A DNA stretch of 32,806 bases, taken from the NCBI GenBank assembly GCA_018969715.1, contig JAGWXT010000021.1, positions 1-32,806 of the forward strand, in the 5' to 3' direction. The DNA comes from Actinomycetales bacterium. GTDB taxonomy: Bacteria > Actinomycetota > Actinomycetes > S36-B12 > UBA5976. Below are positions 23,031 to 31,803 of the stretch, piece after piece (position 1 is the first letter of the stretch; every line of letters starts with the position of its first letter). The notes below the pieces were generated by a model that worked only from the letters and a program-made list of their open reading frames with translations, was not told the origin of the DNA and searched no databases. The position numbers and the translations under genes are program-made.

Positions 23031-24106
23031 TGGCCGACCCGCCCGCACCCCCGGGGATCGACCCGGAATCACTGGCGGCGGAGTTCACCCGGCAGGCCGC
23101 CCGCGGGGTGCCGCTGCCCGCGGGCCGCCCGCTGCAGGTGACGCTGATCCCCGGCGGGCTGTCGAACCTCACCTACCTCGTCACGGGGCCGGGGGAGGTG
23201 GACGGGGTGATCGTGCGGCGGGGTCCGCTGGGGCATGTGCTCCCCACCGCGCACGACATGTCACGGGAGTTCCGCGTGCTCACCGCATTGTCCGGAACGC
23301 CGGTGCCAGCGCCGCGGCCGCTGTACCAGTGGCCGCACCCCGAGCCGATGGGGGCGCCGTACTACGTCATGGAGCGCCTGCCCGGTGTGGTGCTGCGCCG
23401 GCCGGAGGATCTCGCTGCACTGCCCCCCGCGATCGCCGAAGCGATCGCCGACCGGCTGGTGGATGCGCTGGTGAGCCTGCACGCGGTGGATCCGACCGCG
23501 GTCGGGCTCAGCGGCGCCGACCGGGGGTCGGACTACCTGCCCCGCCAGCTGGCGCGGTGGGCGCGGCAGGCCGAGGGCAACCGCACCCGCGACCTGCCCG
23601 ACCTGGCGGAGCTCGCCGACCTGCTGGCCGCGTCGACCCCCGCCACCCGCGAGGTAGGGATCGTGCACGGGGACTACCGGCTCGATAACGTGCTCGTCAC
23701 CCTGCCCGGGGTGACCGATGCCGCCGGGGCCGATGCCGCCGAGGCGGGGGTAGCGGTGAGCGGGATCCTCGACTGGGAGATGTCGACGGTTGGGGATGTC
23801 CTCACCGATGTGGGGATGCTGTGGCTGTACTGGCAGGGGGTGGCCGGGATCGGCATCACCCCGGCCCCCGGGGCGATGCCCGGGTTCCCCGACATCGCGC
23901 ACCTGTGCCGGCGGTACGCGACGCGCACCGGCCGCGATGTCACCGACCTGGGGTGGTACGTCGCCTTCTCCTTCTACAAGCTGGCGGTGATCGCCGAGGG
24001 AATCCACGCGCGGTACCAGCGGGGGGCAACCGTTGGCGCGGGCTTCGAACGGGTGGGGCAGGTCGTGCCGGTGCTGCTCACCCGGGGGCTCGCCCACCTG
24101 CCCTGA
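23030..24106 (+). CDS. APH-like phosphotransferase (ACAD10/11-type kinase)
   Basis: A 358-residue protein kinase-like fold phosphotransferase. It has a glycine-rich loop region (PGGLSNLTYLV), the catalytic-loop Brenner motif HGDYRLDN (213-220) and the metal-binding ILDWEM (246-251). The N-terminal GLSNLTY and VMERLPG forms are typical of the ACAD10/11 kinase half and of LvaA of Pseudomonas putida levulinate catabolism, rather than of antibiotic kinases. Predicted role: ATP-dependent phosphorylation of the 4-hydroxyl of a hydroxyacyl-CoA, handing it to the adjacent dehydrogenase. ATG 23030 overlaps the previous stop, so the two are translationally coupled. An antibiotic-resistance role is unlikely in this context. 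Confidence 0.83.
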   Translation: MADPPAPPGIDPESLAAEFTRQAARGVPLPAGRPLQVTLIPGGLSNLTYLVTGPGEVDGVIVRRGPLGHVLPTAHDMSREFRVLTALSGTPVPAPRPLYQWPHPEPMGAPYYVMERLPGVVLRRPEDLAALPPAIAEAIADRLVDALVSLHAVDPTAVGLSGADRGSDYLPRQLARWARQAEGNRTRDLPDLAELADLLAASTPATREVGIVHGDYRLDNVLVTLPGVTDAAGADAAEAGVAVSGILDWEMSTVGDVLTDVGMLWLYWQGVAGIGITPAPGAMPGFPDIAHLCRRYATRTGRDVTDLGWYVAFSFYKLAVIAEGIHARYQRGATVGAGFERVGQVVPVLLTRGLAHLP

Positions 24107-24108
24107 CG

Positions 24109-24145
24109 GCCAAGGCGGCAAACCCGCCAAGGCGGCAAACCCGCC
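24109..24145. terminator. Tandem 17-bp repeat forming two hairpins between convergent genes
   Basis: GCCAAGGCGGCAAACCC is repeated at 24109-24125 and 24126-24142. Each unit with the following bases makes GGCGG-CAAAC-CCGCC, a perfect 5-bp stem with a 5-base loop (24114-24128, 24131-24145). It starts inside the three-base gap after the kinase stop and faces the convergent membrane protein gene, fitting a bidirectional terminator without a T tract. Confidence 0.5.
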
Positions 24146-24177
24146 GGCGCGCAACCCCCGCGCCCCCGATGCCTGGC

Positions 24178-25380
24178 TCAGGAGGGCATGAGCGCGAGCC
24201 GTTGCTGGCGCGGCACGCGGCCGGGTCGGCGGGCCGCCCAGCGCCACACCTGGGCGACGGTCACCTCATCGTCAAGGGTGTCCAACTCCAGTGCGGCAGC
24301 CCACGCGGCGTCGGCCTCCTCGTCCGTCACCGGGGTGATGGGGTCGTAGGCCGCGCGCATGGCGATCGTGGCGATGGTGGCGAGCCGCTCGTCACCGGCG
24401 TCCTGGGCGGCGGGCTGGACGATGTCGGGGCTTGCCCACTCGGGCAGCGCCTCCTCCCGCCAGACGCGGCGCATCCGGGCCCATGTCCACGCCCCGAGGG
24501 CGCGCTCGCCGGCATCGCCGGAGCGAAGCCGGTCGCGCAGCAGCCGCCACGCCACCCATGCGTAGCCGCGGCGCACCAGCGGCAGGGCGATCAGCGCCAC
24601 CAAGCCCAGCACGATCGCCCAGCGGGTGATCTCCAGCCACAGCGGTGTCGGGCCCGGAACGGGGGTGGCGGGGGGGAAGAACTCCCGCACCACCGCGAGG
24701 CTGCCGACAACGAGGGCATCGACGAACGCATCGAATATGGACGTCCGCCCGGTGGCGTCGTCGGGGCTGAGCAGCGTTGTGGGGATCAGCCCCGTGGACT
24801 GCCACGGCGAACCCATGAACGACACCGCCACGGTCGACCCGACCACCGCGACCAGGCCGCCGATGAGCATGGTGCGTGCGACGAGCACCAGCCGTGCACC
24901 GGCCCGCAGGTCCTCCCGCGTGTATGGGCCGACCATGAGCAGGGTGAGGATCGCCGCGCACATCCACAGGCCGGTGAACACCACGCTCGCGGCCGCCGCC
25001 CCCAGGCCGAGCGCGCCGATGAGCAGCAGCCCGGAGGGCACCAGCACAAGAACGGGCCGGCGGCTGTCGAGCATGACCAGTCCGGCGAGGGTCAGCCCAC
25101 TGGCGAGTAGGGCGGAGCGCGCAACCGGGCCGGAGTAGAACCCCCCCAGGGTGTTGGCGGCGAGCGCCCATATGGGGGTGAGCACCGCGGCGGCGACATA
25201 GCCGACGGTGACCAGCCCGGTGCGAGCGATCACCCGAACGAGCAGCACCTGCGCGAGGGAGGGCACGATCACCCACAGCACCAGCCCGCCGAAGGAGAGC
25301 GCCTGCGCGAACACCAGCCAGGTCACCGCGAGGGTGGGCAGCAGCGGCCACACCGGCGGCAGCCCACTGCGGCGGGTCAT
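24178..25380 (-). CDS. Polytopic membrane protein of the MoxR-DUF58 cluster
   Basis: A 400-residue protein with about seven or eight hydrophobic segments in the first 270 residues. A cytosolic C-terminal region rich in Trp/Arg/Ala follows (ARMRRVWREEALPEWASP). The third gene in many actinobacterial MoxR-DUF58 operons encodes a transglutaminase-like TgpA protein with a DUF4129 tail. This protein has the membrane part but I see no transglutaminase Cys-His-Asp domain, so it is either a shortened relative or a different protein. ATG 25380 overlaps the DUF58 stop (ATGA). An in-frame extension upstream to 25773 would overlap the DUF58 gene and is rejected. Confidence 0.68.
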   Translation of the reverse strand: MTRRSGLPPVWPLLPTLAVTWLVFAQALSFGGLVLWVIVPSLAQVLLVRVIARTGLVTVGYVAAAVLTPIWALAANTLGGFYSGPVARSALLASGLTLAGLVMLDSRRPVLVLVPSGLLLIGALGLGAAAASVVFTGLWMCAAILTLLMVGPYTREDLRAGARLVLVARTMLIGGLVAVVGSTVAVSFMGSPWQSTGLIPTTLLSPDDATGRTSIFDAFVDALVVGSLAVVREFFPPATPVPGPTPLWLEITRWAIVLGLVALIALPLVRRGYAWVAWRLLRDRLRSGDAGERALGAWTWARMRRVWREEALPEWASPDIVQPAAQDAGDERLATIATIAMRAAYDPITPVTDEEADAAWAAALELDTLDDEVTVAQVWRWAARRPGRVPRQQRLALMPS

Positions 25381-26555
25381 GCGGGCACCGGCACGGCGGT
25401 GGGGGCGTCCACCTCGACTCGGGGTGGGGTTGACGCCCCAGCCGCGGGGCCGCCGGTGGCCGCCGGTGAGGCCGGCGGGTGGGCGATGGCCCGGTGGACG
25501 GGCGCATGCCGCCGCCCAGCGGCGGTGGGGAGCACCCGCCCCCCCGTGGGCCCGGTGACGACGGTGATGGTGGCCGCCCCGAGCAGGTCGGCCAGCCGGT
25601 GCACCGTCTCGGGTGTCAGGGGGGCGCTCGGGTCGGGCTCGACGAGGGCGAGCAGGTCCAGGGCAGGCTCCCGCTGGGCGGCGGCGACGGTGAGGGCGTC
25701 CCGGTCGAGGGCGGCTGTGGTGAGGATGACCTCGTCCACCCACGCCGCACCCCACCACACCCAGGATGCGCACAGGTCAACGGCCGCCTCGAAGGCGGCG
25801 GGGGTGAACTGGGGGAACAGGTCGGTGGCCCGCCCGTACGACAGCGGGTCGGTGTCGAGGATGATCAGCAGCCGGGGGGTGTCGCTGTCGGTCATCGTGC
25901 GGATCACCGGGCTGCCCACCCGGGCCGACGCCCGCCAGTGGATCAACCGCAGTGAGTCACCGGCGGTGTACTCCCGCAGGGAGTGGAACTCCTCCACCCC
26001 CCGCCCGCCGGCCTGCGGTGACTCGACGGTGCGCATGCCCTGCCAGGTGGTCTCCGCCCCATGGCGCAGGGCGAGGGTGATGTCGACGGGGTGCACCCGC
26101 GGCCCGATGAGCACCGGCGGCTGCTGGCGGCGGGCGATCACGCGCGCGCTCAGGCCGAACGGGTCGGCGATCTCCAGCCGGTCGGGCCCGGCGACCCCCA
26201 CGCCGCGGCGGCTGGTGTCCACCGGCCACACCACCTCGGCGACGCCGTCCGGGTCGATGTCAAGCCACTCCCGCCGGCCGGTGGTGCCGTCAACGGCGCT
26301 GACGGTCGTCAGGGGGGTCGTGCCGTCGGTGTCGATGGCGATGATGACCTCCAGCGGGTCACCGCGGGTGGCGCGCACCGGCACGCTCACATCGCGCCAG
26401 CCCAGGCCGCGCGGCTCCCGGCCGCGGCCGACGATGAACGGCAGCAGCGCCACGGCCAGCCCGATGCCGAACACCTCCGGCCACTGGGCGAGCAGGCCCA
26501 GGCCGATCGCGAGCAGCCCGGCGACGACGAACCCAAGCCGGCGACCGGTCAGCAT
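25377..26555 (-). CDS. DUF58 domain-containing protein
   Basis: A 392-residue protein with two N-terminal hydrophobic segments (residues 7-24 and 27-43). An extracytoplasmic/cytoplasmic beta-rich stretch follows, then the DUF58 signature FHSLREYTAGDSLRLIHWRAS (190-210). The C-terminal part is vWA-like (LLIILDTDPLSYG). DUF58 proteins are regular partners of MoxR AAA+ ATPases and are thought to be assembly or chaperone scaffolds; some are linked to envelope or stress functions. It is 36 bases downstream of the MoxR gene and overlaps the next gene by four bases. The Pro/Ala/Val-rich tail (VEVDAPTAVPVPA) looks disordered. Confidence 0.86.
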   Translation of the reverse strand: MLTGRRLGFVVAGLLAIGLGLLAQWPEVFGIGLAVALLPFIVGRGREPRGLGWRDVSVPVRATRGDPLEVIIAIDTDGTTPLTTVSAVDGTTGRREWLDIDPDGVAEVVWPVDTSRRGVGVAGPDRLEIADPFGLSARVIARRQQPPVLIGPRVHPVDITLALRHGAETTWQGMRTVESPQAGGRGVEEFHSLREYTAGDSLRLIHWRASARVGSPVIRTMTDSDTPRLLIILDTDPLSYGRATDLFPQFTPAAFEAAVDLCASWVWWGAAWVDEVILTTAALDRDALTVAAAQREPALDLLALVEPDPSAPLTPETVHRLADLLGAATITVVTGPTGGRVLPTAAGRRHAPVHRAIAHPPASPAATGGPAAGASTPPRVEVDAPTAVPVPA

Positions 26556-26591
26556 GGCGGGGGAGTGGGGGAGGCGAGTGGGACGCCCATC

Positions 26592-27578
26592 TCAGGGCTG
26601 GGGGGCGGGGGTCTGCTCGAGGGTCCGGTCGATGACCGCCTCGGCGGTCGCCCCCCGGGCGGACGCCCCCGGCTCAAGGATCAGCCGGTGGGCGAGCACG
26701 GCGACGGCGAGCTCCTGCACGTCCCCGGGAACGACATACGCGCGGCCCTGCATGTAGGCGCGCGCCCGCGCCGCCCTCATCAGCGCCACCGACCCGCGTG
26801 GGCTCACCCCCAGGCGCACCTCCGCCGACAGTCGTGTCGCCTCAGCGATGGCCACGATGTAGGCGAGGACCTCCGGCACGACGGCCACCGCCTGCACCCG
26901 GGCGAGGATCGCGTCGAACTGCTCGGGGGTGACAACGCACTCAACCTGCTCGGGGGAGGCGCCATCGGCCTGCGCCTGCAGGATGCGCGCCTCAGCCTCG
27001 CGGTCGGGGTAGCCGAGGGAGATCCGCATCATGAAGCGGTCCAACTGCGCCTCCGGCAGCGGGTAGGTGCCCGACATCTCCACCGGGTTCTGGGTGGCGA
27101 TCACGAGGAACGGCCGGGGCAGGGCGTGGGTGCGCCCGTCAACGGTGACCGCACCCTCCTGCATCGCCTCCAGCAGCGACGACTGGGTGCGGGGGGAGGA
27201 GCGGTTGATCTCGTCGGCGAGCACCACCGAGGCGAACACCGGCCCGGGGTGGAATGCGAAGCTGACGGTTGACTGGTCGAACACCATCGACCCGGTGACA
27301 TCGCTGGGCAGCAGGTCGGGGGTGAACTGGATGCGGCTCCAGCGCGCCCCGATCGCGCGGGCGATCGCGAGAGCGAGCGAGGTCTTGCCGACCCCGGGTA
27401 CGTCCTGCACGAGCAGGTGCCCCCCCGCCAGCAGGGTCACCACCGCCTGCTCCACGGCTGCGGGGTTGCCGTGGACGTAGCCGGTGACCGCCTCGGTGAT
27501 GCGCGCCCCCACCGGTGCATCGCCGGCCGGTTGGGTTGCGAGCTCGGTGGTCTCCGGATCGATGGTCGCCTGGCTCAT
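26592..27578 (-). CDS. MoxR family AAA+ ATPase
   Basis: A 328-residue AAA+ protein. It has Walker A DVPGVGKTS (59-67), Walker B VVLADEINR (118-126), and the MoxR-typical QSSLLEAMQEGAVTVDG, ATQNPVEMSGTYPLPEAQLDRF and a sensor-2 region in PRGSVALMRAARARA. MoxR ATPases are thought to act as chaperones for assembly of metal-cofactor or envelope complexes, together with DUF58 partners as found here. ATG 27578 has GGGGAGG a few bases upstream. It lies 39 bases after the flippase gene on the same strand, so all four genes 28922-24178 may be one transcript. Confidence 0.92.
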   Translation of the reverse strand: MSQATIDPETTELATQPAGDAPVGARITEAVTGYVHGNPAAVEQAVVTLLAGGHLLVQDVPGVGKTSLALAIARAIGARWSRIQFTPDLLPSDVTGSMVFDQSTVSFAFHPGPVFASVVLADEINRSSPRTQSSLLEAMQEGAVTVDGRTHALPRPFLVIATQNPVEMSGTYPLPEAQLDRFMMRISLGYPDREAEARILQAQADGASPEQVECVVTPEQFDAILARVQAVAVVPEVLAYIVAIAEATRLSAEVRLGVSPRGSVALMRAARARAYMQGRAYVVPGDVQELAVAVLAHRLILEPGASARGATAEAVIDRTLEQTPAPQP

Positions 27579-27617
27579 GGGTCCTCCCCGTGCTGGTGGG
27601 TCTGCCGGTGTGGTGGG

Positions 27618-28922
27618 TCAGTCGAGGTTGTGCCGCCGCAACGTAGCAGGGTCGACTGACGGCCCGATCGTCATTGGCGGTGTGCCGTTGCCTGAGGAGA
27701 CCGGTGCGGTGATCGCGCAGACGGCGGCGGCGACACCGAAGGCGGCGGTGCCAAGCAACAAGTGCCCGGCGGTCCGGGCGGTCAGGGCGAGCACGAGCAC
27801 CTCAGCCACGAGGACTCCGCCGAGGGTCACGGCAAGCCAGACGAAGTGGTGGCCGGCCAGTTTCAGGTTGATCACCGCGACCGCGACACACCATGGCACG
27901 GCCGCCCATGCGAGCCCGATGAGCAGGGGCCCGGCGCCGGTGAAGGTTTCCCCGTAGAACGTGGTCATCAGCAGGGGGCCGATCACTGACACCGCCAGCG
28001 CGCACCCGACCCCGAACAGCCCCGCACCGCCGGCCACCACGGCGGTGAGGTGCGCGCTGCTGCGGCCTGCCCGCAGGCGGCGGGCGAGCAGGGGCAGCAG
28101 CGCGGTCCCGAGCAGCCCGGCGACCATGGGGATGGCCTTGCCGATGATCGCCGCCGCCGCGTACAGGCCGGCCTCAGTCTCGCTCAGCCGAACCCGCGCG
28201 AGGATGACATCGGCCTGGGTGGCCGACCACAGGAACAGCACAACCAGGGTTGATCCCCACACCGGCCAGCCGGCGAGGCGCTGTCGGGGCACGCGGACCC
28301 CCCGGGTGAGTCCCGCGGCGAGCAGCCCGATCAGCAGGCCCCCCACCGGTAAGGCCAGCGCGAACGGCAGCACCCCCAGGCCCAGCCCCACCGCGACCAG
28401 TCCGAGCAGCACCTTCACCACCGTGGCGAGCAGCCCGACCACCTGCCAGGTGATGATCCGGGTCTGGCCGATGAGTCGGCCGACCATCACCGCGAGCAGG
28501 GCCGCCGGTGGGCAGCCGAGGGCGAGCACCAGCACAAGGGGGAGGTCGGTGCGCAGCAGTGTTGCCAGCACAGGCCCCGCCAGTGCCATCAGCACCGCGA
28601 CCGCGCCCCCGATGGCCAGCGCCTGCACCGTCCACGGGTCCACCGTCCGACGTGTCGTCGTGGGTGCCAGGACGGCGACCTCCCGGGCGGTGACGACCTG
28701 CAGGCTGCCGAAGGCGGTGCCGATCACCCCAGCGAGCCCGACCAGTGCGGCGAGCAGTCCGTAGTCGGCGGGCCCGAGGCTGCGCGCGGCGAGCAGGTTG
28801 AAGGCGAAGTTCAGCACCACCCCGATGACGGTGGCCGCACCGGTGACGACGACCGGCAGTGCGAGCGCGCCGGCCGGCATGGGCAGCCGGCTGGCAACCG
28901 ATCGCGGGTGAACCCGCAGCAT
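27618..28922 (-). CDS. Oligosaccharide flippase / polysaccharide biosynthesis membrane protein (MOP superfamily, Wzx-like)
   Basis: A 434-residue protein with about 12 hydrophobic segments. The first helices read NFAFNLLAARSLGPADYGLLAAL, the diagnostic Wzx/MviN start (ARxLGPxxYG). The family moves lipid-linked glycans across the membrane. The start is ATG 28922, with GGGGAG a few bases upstream; other starts could shorten the N-terminus by a few residues. It is divergent from a GT2 glycosyltransferase and a GT-C protein at 29004-31759, suggesting a small glycan-assembly locus. Substrate is unknown. Confidence 0.85.
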   Translation of the reverse strand: MLRVHPRSVASRLPMPAGALALPVVVTGAATVIGVVLNFAFNLLAARSLGPADYGLLAALVGLAGVIGTAFGSLQVVTAREVAVLAPTTTRRTVDPWTVQALAIGGAVAVLMALAGPVLATLLRTDLPLVLVLALGCPPAALLAVMVGRLIGQTRIITWQVVGLLATVVKVLLGLVAVGLGLGVLPFALALPVGGLLIGLLAAGLTRGVRVPRQRLAGWPVWGSTLVVLFLWSATQADVILARVRLSETEAGLYAAAAIIGKAIPMVAGLLGTALLPLLARRLRAGRSSAHLTAVVAGGAGLFGVGCALAVSVIGPLLMTTFYGETFTGAGPLLIGLAWAAVPWCVAVAVINLKLAGHHFVWLAVTLGGVLVAEVLVLALTARTAGHLLLGTAAFGVAAAVCAITAPVSSGNGTPPMTIGPSVDPATLRRHNLD

Positions 28923-28967
28923 CCGCTCCCCCTCACCCCACGCGGTGGCACCGCGACCCCCTTACCC

Positions 28968-28989
28968 TAGGCTGTTGCGAACACGCAAC
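28968..28989 (+). promoter_or_regulatory. Promoter with TTGCG palindrome before the GT2 gene
   Basis: TAGGCT (28968-28973) is a -10 box. It is followed at once by GTTGCG-AACA-CGCAAC (28974-28989), a perfect 6-bp inverted repeat. The expected start site lies in the loop, fitting an operator. A similar palindrome lies at 31817-31830. Confidence 0.48.
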
Positions 28990-29003
28990 CTCCGGGGGGA
29001 GCC

Positions 29004-29858
29004 ATGGATCGCACGCTCAGCGACACCCTGGTCGTCGGGTGCAACGACACCGCACGCGAGAGCACGGGAGGTCCAGCGCAGGCAGGGGCGGTGGACGGTG
29101 GTGCGGCGACGGCGCGGCTGGCGGTGGTGGTGCCGGCGTATCAGGAGGTGCGCACGATCCAGCGGGCGCTGACCCGGTTGCTGGTGGCGCTCGCCGACTC
29201 GTGGCCGCAGGTGCGGGTGCTGGTGGTCTCCGACGGTTGCACCGACGGCACTGCCAGTGCGGTGTCAGCCCTCGGCGATGAGCGCATCTCCTGCGTGCAT
29301 TACTCCCCGAATCGGGGCAAGGGCCATGCGATCAAGACCGGCGCGGGCCTGGTCGACGCCGACTACATCGCGGTGATCGACGCCGACCTCGACATCGATC
29401 CGGTGAGCCTGACCTGGCTGCTGGCGGAGCTGGTTGCCAGCGGGGCCGATGTGGTGATCGGATCGAAGATCCACCCACAGTCGGTCGTCCACTATCCACG
29501 AGTGCGGCGGGTGCTCAGCGGCGGCTACCGGCTGCTCGTGCGCACCCTGTTCCGGCTGCGGGTGGCGGACACGCAGACGGGGGTGAAGGTGTTCCGAGCC
29601 GATGCGCTGCAGGCGGCCTTGACACACGTGCACGTGAGCGGATTCGCCTTCGACCTCAACCTGCTCGTCGCGCTGACCGATCAGGGTTGCGCGATCCGGG
29701 AGGCGCCGGTGAAGATCGACTACCAGTTCACCAGTACCGTCCCCCCGACCGCGGCGCTGTCGATGCTCCGCGACACACTCGCCGTGGCCTACCGGCGCGC
29801 GCGCAACGGTGGCGTCGGCGCGCGCCCTCAGCGCGGACGGGCAGCCACGCACCGGTGA
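29004..29858 (+). CDS. GT2 family glycosyltransferase (dolichyl/polyprenyl-phosphate glycosyltransferase-like)
   Basis: A 284-residue GT-A enzyme. It has LAVVVPAYQE (39-48), VVSDGCTDGT (74-83), NRGKGHAIKTG (103-113), the DxD-like IDADLDID (125-132) and KVFRADAL. NRGKG and the first-strand pattern resemble dolichyl-phosphate beta-glucosyltransferases. Such enzymes load a sugar onto polyprenyl phosphate in the membrane for use by a GT-C transferase, which fits the next gene. ATG 29004 is supported by GGGGGGAG just upstream, but the first 38 residues are not part of the fold and a shorter start is possible. The stop overlaps the next start (GTGA at 29855). Confidence 0.86.
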   Translation: MDRTLSDTLVVGCNDTARESTGGPAQAGAVDGGAATARLAVVVPAYQEVRTIQRALTRLLVALADSWPQVRVLVVSDGCTDGTASAVSALGDERISCVHYSPNRGKGHAIKTGAGLVDADYIAVIDADLDIDPVSLTWLLAELVASGADVVIGSKIHPQSVVHYPRVRRVLSGGYRLLVRTLFRLRVADTQTGVKVFRADALQAALTHVHVSGFAFDLNLLVALTDQGCAIREAPVKIDYQFTSTVPPTAALSMLRDTLAVAYRRARNGGVGARPQRGRAATHR

Positions 29859-31759
29859 TCCCCCCTCTGCGGTGGGGGAGCCTGCGCCGGCTGCTGCCGC
29901 TGCTCGGGTCGGTCATGCTCACCGTTCTCGGCCTGCTGTGGCTGGCCCGCTTCCCCGTCATGCAGGACGACCTGCAGATCCTCACCAACGGGGTCGCCGC
30001 GATCAGGGCCGACGGCGTCGCGCATCACTTCACCGCGAACCTGATCACCAGCGTCGGCCCCGCCCATATCGTTCCCTTTGTCACGGTGCCCGGGACCCTC
30101 CACCAACTCGCGGCAACCGCAGCCATCGCACTGGGGGTCGACCCGACCGTCGCGTGGTCGATGCTGCGCATCACCTGGGTGGTGCTCGCGCTGCTCGCCG
30201 CCGCCTTCTTCGTGACCGGCTGGCAGCAGGCAGGCCGCACCAACCGCTGGGGGTTCACCGCAACCTACGCCGGTGTCGCCGCGGTGCTCCTGGCAACCGT
30301 GCAGGTGCACGTGCTGTGGTCGAACGACCCGACGGTGTCCTACCCGATCGCCGGCTGGGCGGGGTGCTGCGCGGGCTTCACCCTGCTGGGGGTGGTCGGC
30401 CGAGTCCTGACCGGTCGGCTGACCCTGCCCATCGGAGCGGTGTTGAGCGGGCTGCTGGCCATCCTGTGTCTTGGCACGTATGAGCTGCTCGCCGGGTTCG
30501 TAGTGACCGGGGTGCTGGGGGTGGTGCTCACCCGCGGGGCGGCCACGGCGCGGAGCCGCGGGTGGCTGACCCTCGCCCTCGCGGCCCCGTTGGGGATGTT
30601 CGCTGTCGGCCAGGTGTGGCGGCTCACCCAGCCGGCGGTCTACAGCGGCACCCAGCCCGGCGAGGCGGGGGCGGTGCTGCCCACCGCTGTCTGGGGGGTG
30701 CTCAGCGCCCTGCCCCTGACCGCGGCGGTGCCACTGGATCGCATCGTCGGCCTGCGGGTGCCCGAGCCGGTGGGAATCGCGTCGGCTGCCATCACCGTCG
30801 TGATGGTCATGGGTCTGTGCGCGGTATGGCTGCGACGGCGCACCCCCCCGCGCGTGAGCGGGCCCGCCGATGACCGCGTGCCCGGCGCCCCGGGGGGTGT
30901 GGCGCACCTGCCACCGGTGAGCGTGCTGGCGGCGGCGGCGTGGGTGGGGTGCACGCTCATCATCGCCCTGTCCGCGCGCTACCAGCAGGAACTGGGCTAC
31001 CTCGGCGCGGTCTACACCTTCTACGCCGCCGGTGCGCTGGCGGTGGCCGTCATCGTTGTGCGCGGGGTGCAGTGGCTGGTCGAGCAGGGGTGGGCGTCGG
31101 TGGCCAGACCTGCGACGGTTGCGGTGGTGGCGGCCACGGGTCTGCTGACCGGCATGCTGAACGCGGTGTCCGCCGACGCCATTGACGGGAACTGGAGTTT
31201 CCGTTACGGACGGGAGATGCTGACCGCCCTCGACACCCACCCCCTACCGTACCGCGAGCGTTGCGTCATCGCTCAACGCTGGTGGCTGACGCCCTTTCCG
31301 GAGTACTACCGGGCGGAGGTCCTCGCCGATGCCCAGCGTGCCTTCCTCGCGCAGCACGATACCCCCATGTGCGCCCCGGCGGACATCTTCGACGGCCTGG
31401 CGGGCACGCTGAGCGCGGTGGGCGCCACCCACGGGTTCGAGCACGACGGCCAGGTGGGTTTCCAGTGGTTGTCACCCGGTCGCGCGCGGCTGACTGTGGC
31501 GCCCACCCCGCTCACGACCGCCCCAACCCGCGTGTGGCTGGCCCTCGACCTGCCGCCCTGCGCGTCACGTCAGCGGGTGCGCCTGGTCTCGCCCGTCAGG
31601 GATCGCGCACAGGTATTTGCGCTCCCGGCGCGGGTGCCGCTGTGGGTGCGGCCGGCGTCGGTCACCGAGGTTGACGTCGAGACCCTCGCCGGTGGCTGCC
31701 AGGTGCCCGGTGACACGCGCACCCTCGCCGCACGGGTGAGCCTGGCGGGGGCGCCGTGA
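29855..31759 (+). CDS. Large multi-pass membrane protein, GT-C glycosyltransferase-like
   Basis: A 634-residue protein with about 10-12 hydrophobic segments between residues 15 and 440, then a soluble C-terminal domain of about 170 residues. After the first helix the outside loop carries FPVMQDDLQIL (34-43). A paired acidic motif there is typical of GT-C transferases that use polyprenyl-phosphate sugars. No close family is recognised, so the call rests on topology, the DD motif and the coupled GT2 gene. GTG 29855 overlaps the GT2 stop. A longer frame from 29687 lies over the GT2 gene and is rejected. The final domain is hydrophilic with several Cys, probably outside the membrane. Confidence 0.62.
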   Translation: MIPPLRWGSLRRLLPLLGSVMLTVLGLLWLARFPVMQDDLQILTNGVAAIRADGVAHHFTANLITSVGPAHIVPFVTVPGTLHQLAATAAIALGVDPTVAWSMLRITWVVLALLAAAFFVTGWQQAGRTNRWGFTATYAGVAAVLLATVQVHVLWSNDPTVSYPIAGWAGCCAGFTLLGVVGRVLTGRLTLPIGAVLSGLLAILCLGTYELLAGFVVTGVLGVVLTRGAATARSRGWLTLALAAPLGMFAVGQVWRLTQPAVYSGTQPGEAGAVLPTAVWGVLSALPLTAAVPLDRIVGLRVPEPVGIASAAITVVMVMGLCAVWLRRRTPPRVSGPADDRVPGAPGGVAHLPPVSVLAAAAWVGCTLIIALSARYQQELGYLGAVYTFYAAGALAVAVIVVRGVQWLVEQGWASVARPATVAVVAATGLLTGMLNAVSADAIDGNWSFRYGREMLTALDTHPLPYRERCVIAQRWWLTPFPEYYRAEVLADAQRAFLAQHDTPMCAPADIFDGLAGTLSAVGATHGFEHDGQVGFQWLSPGRARLTVAPTPLTTAPTRVWLALDLPPCASRQRVRLVSPVRDRAQVFALPARVPLWVRPASVTEVDVETLAGGCQVPGDTRTLAARVSLAGAP

Positions 31760-31803
31760 CCGTCTCAGGTGGTTTCCGCGCTGATCAGGTCCCGGCGGCA
31801 TGC

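Noticed and set aside
23030-24106. Aminoglycoside resistance kinase
   Set aside because: The fold is the same, but the one-base overlap with an acyl-CoA dehydrogenase and the ACAD10/11-like motifs argue for a metabolic kinase.
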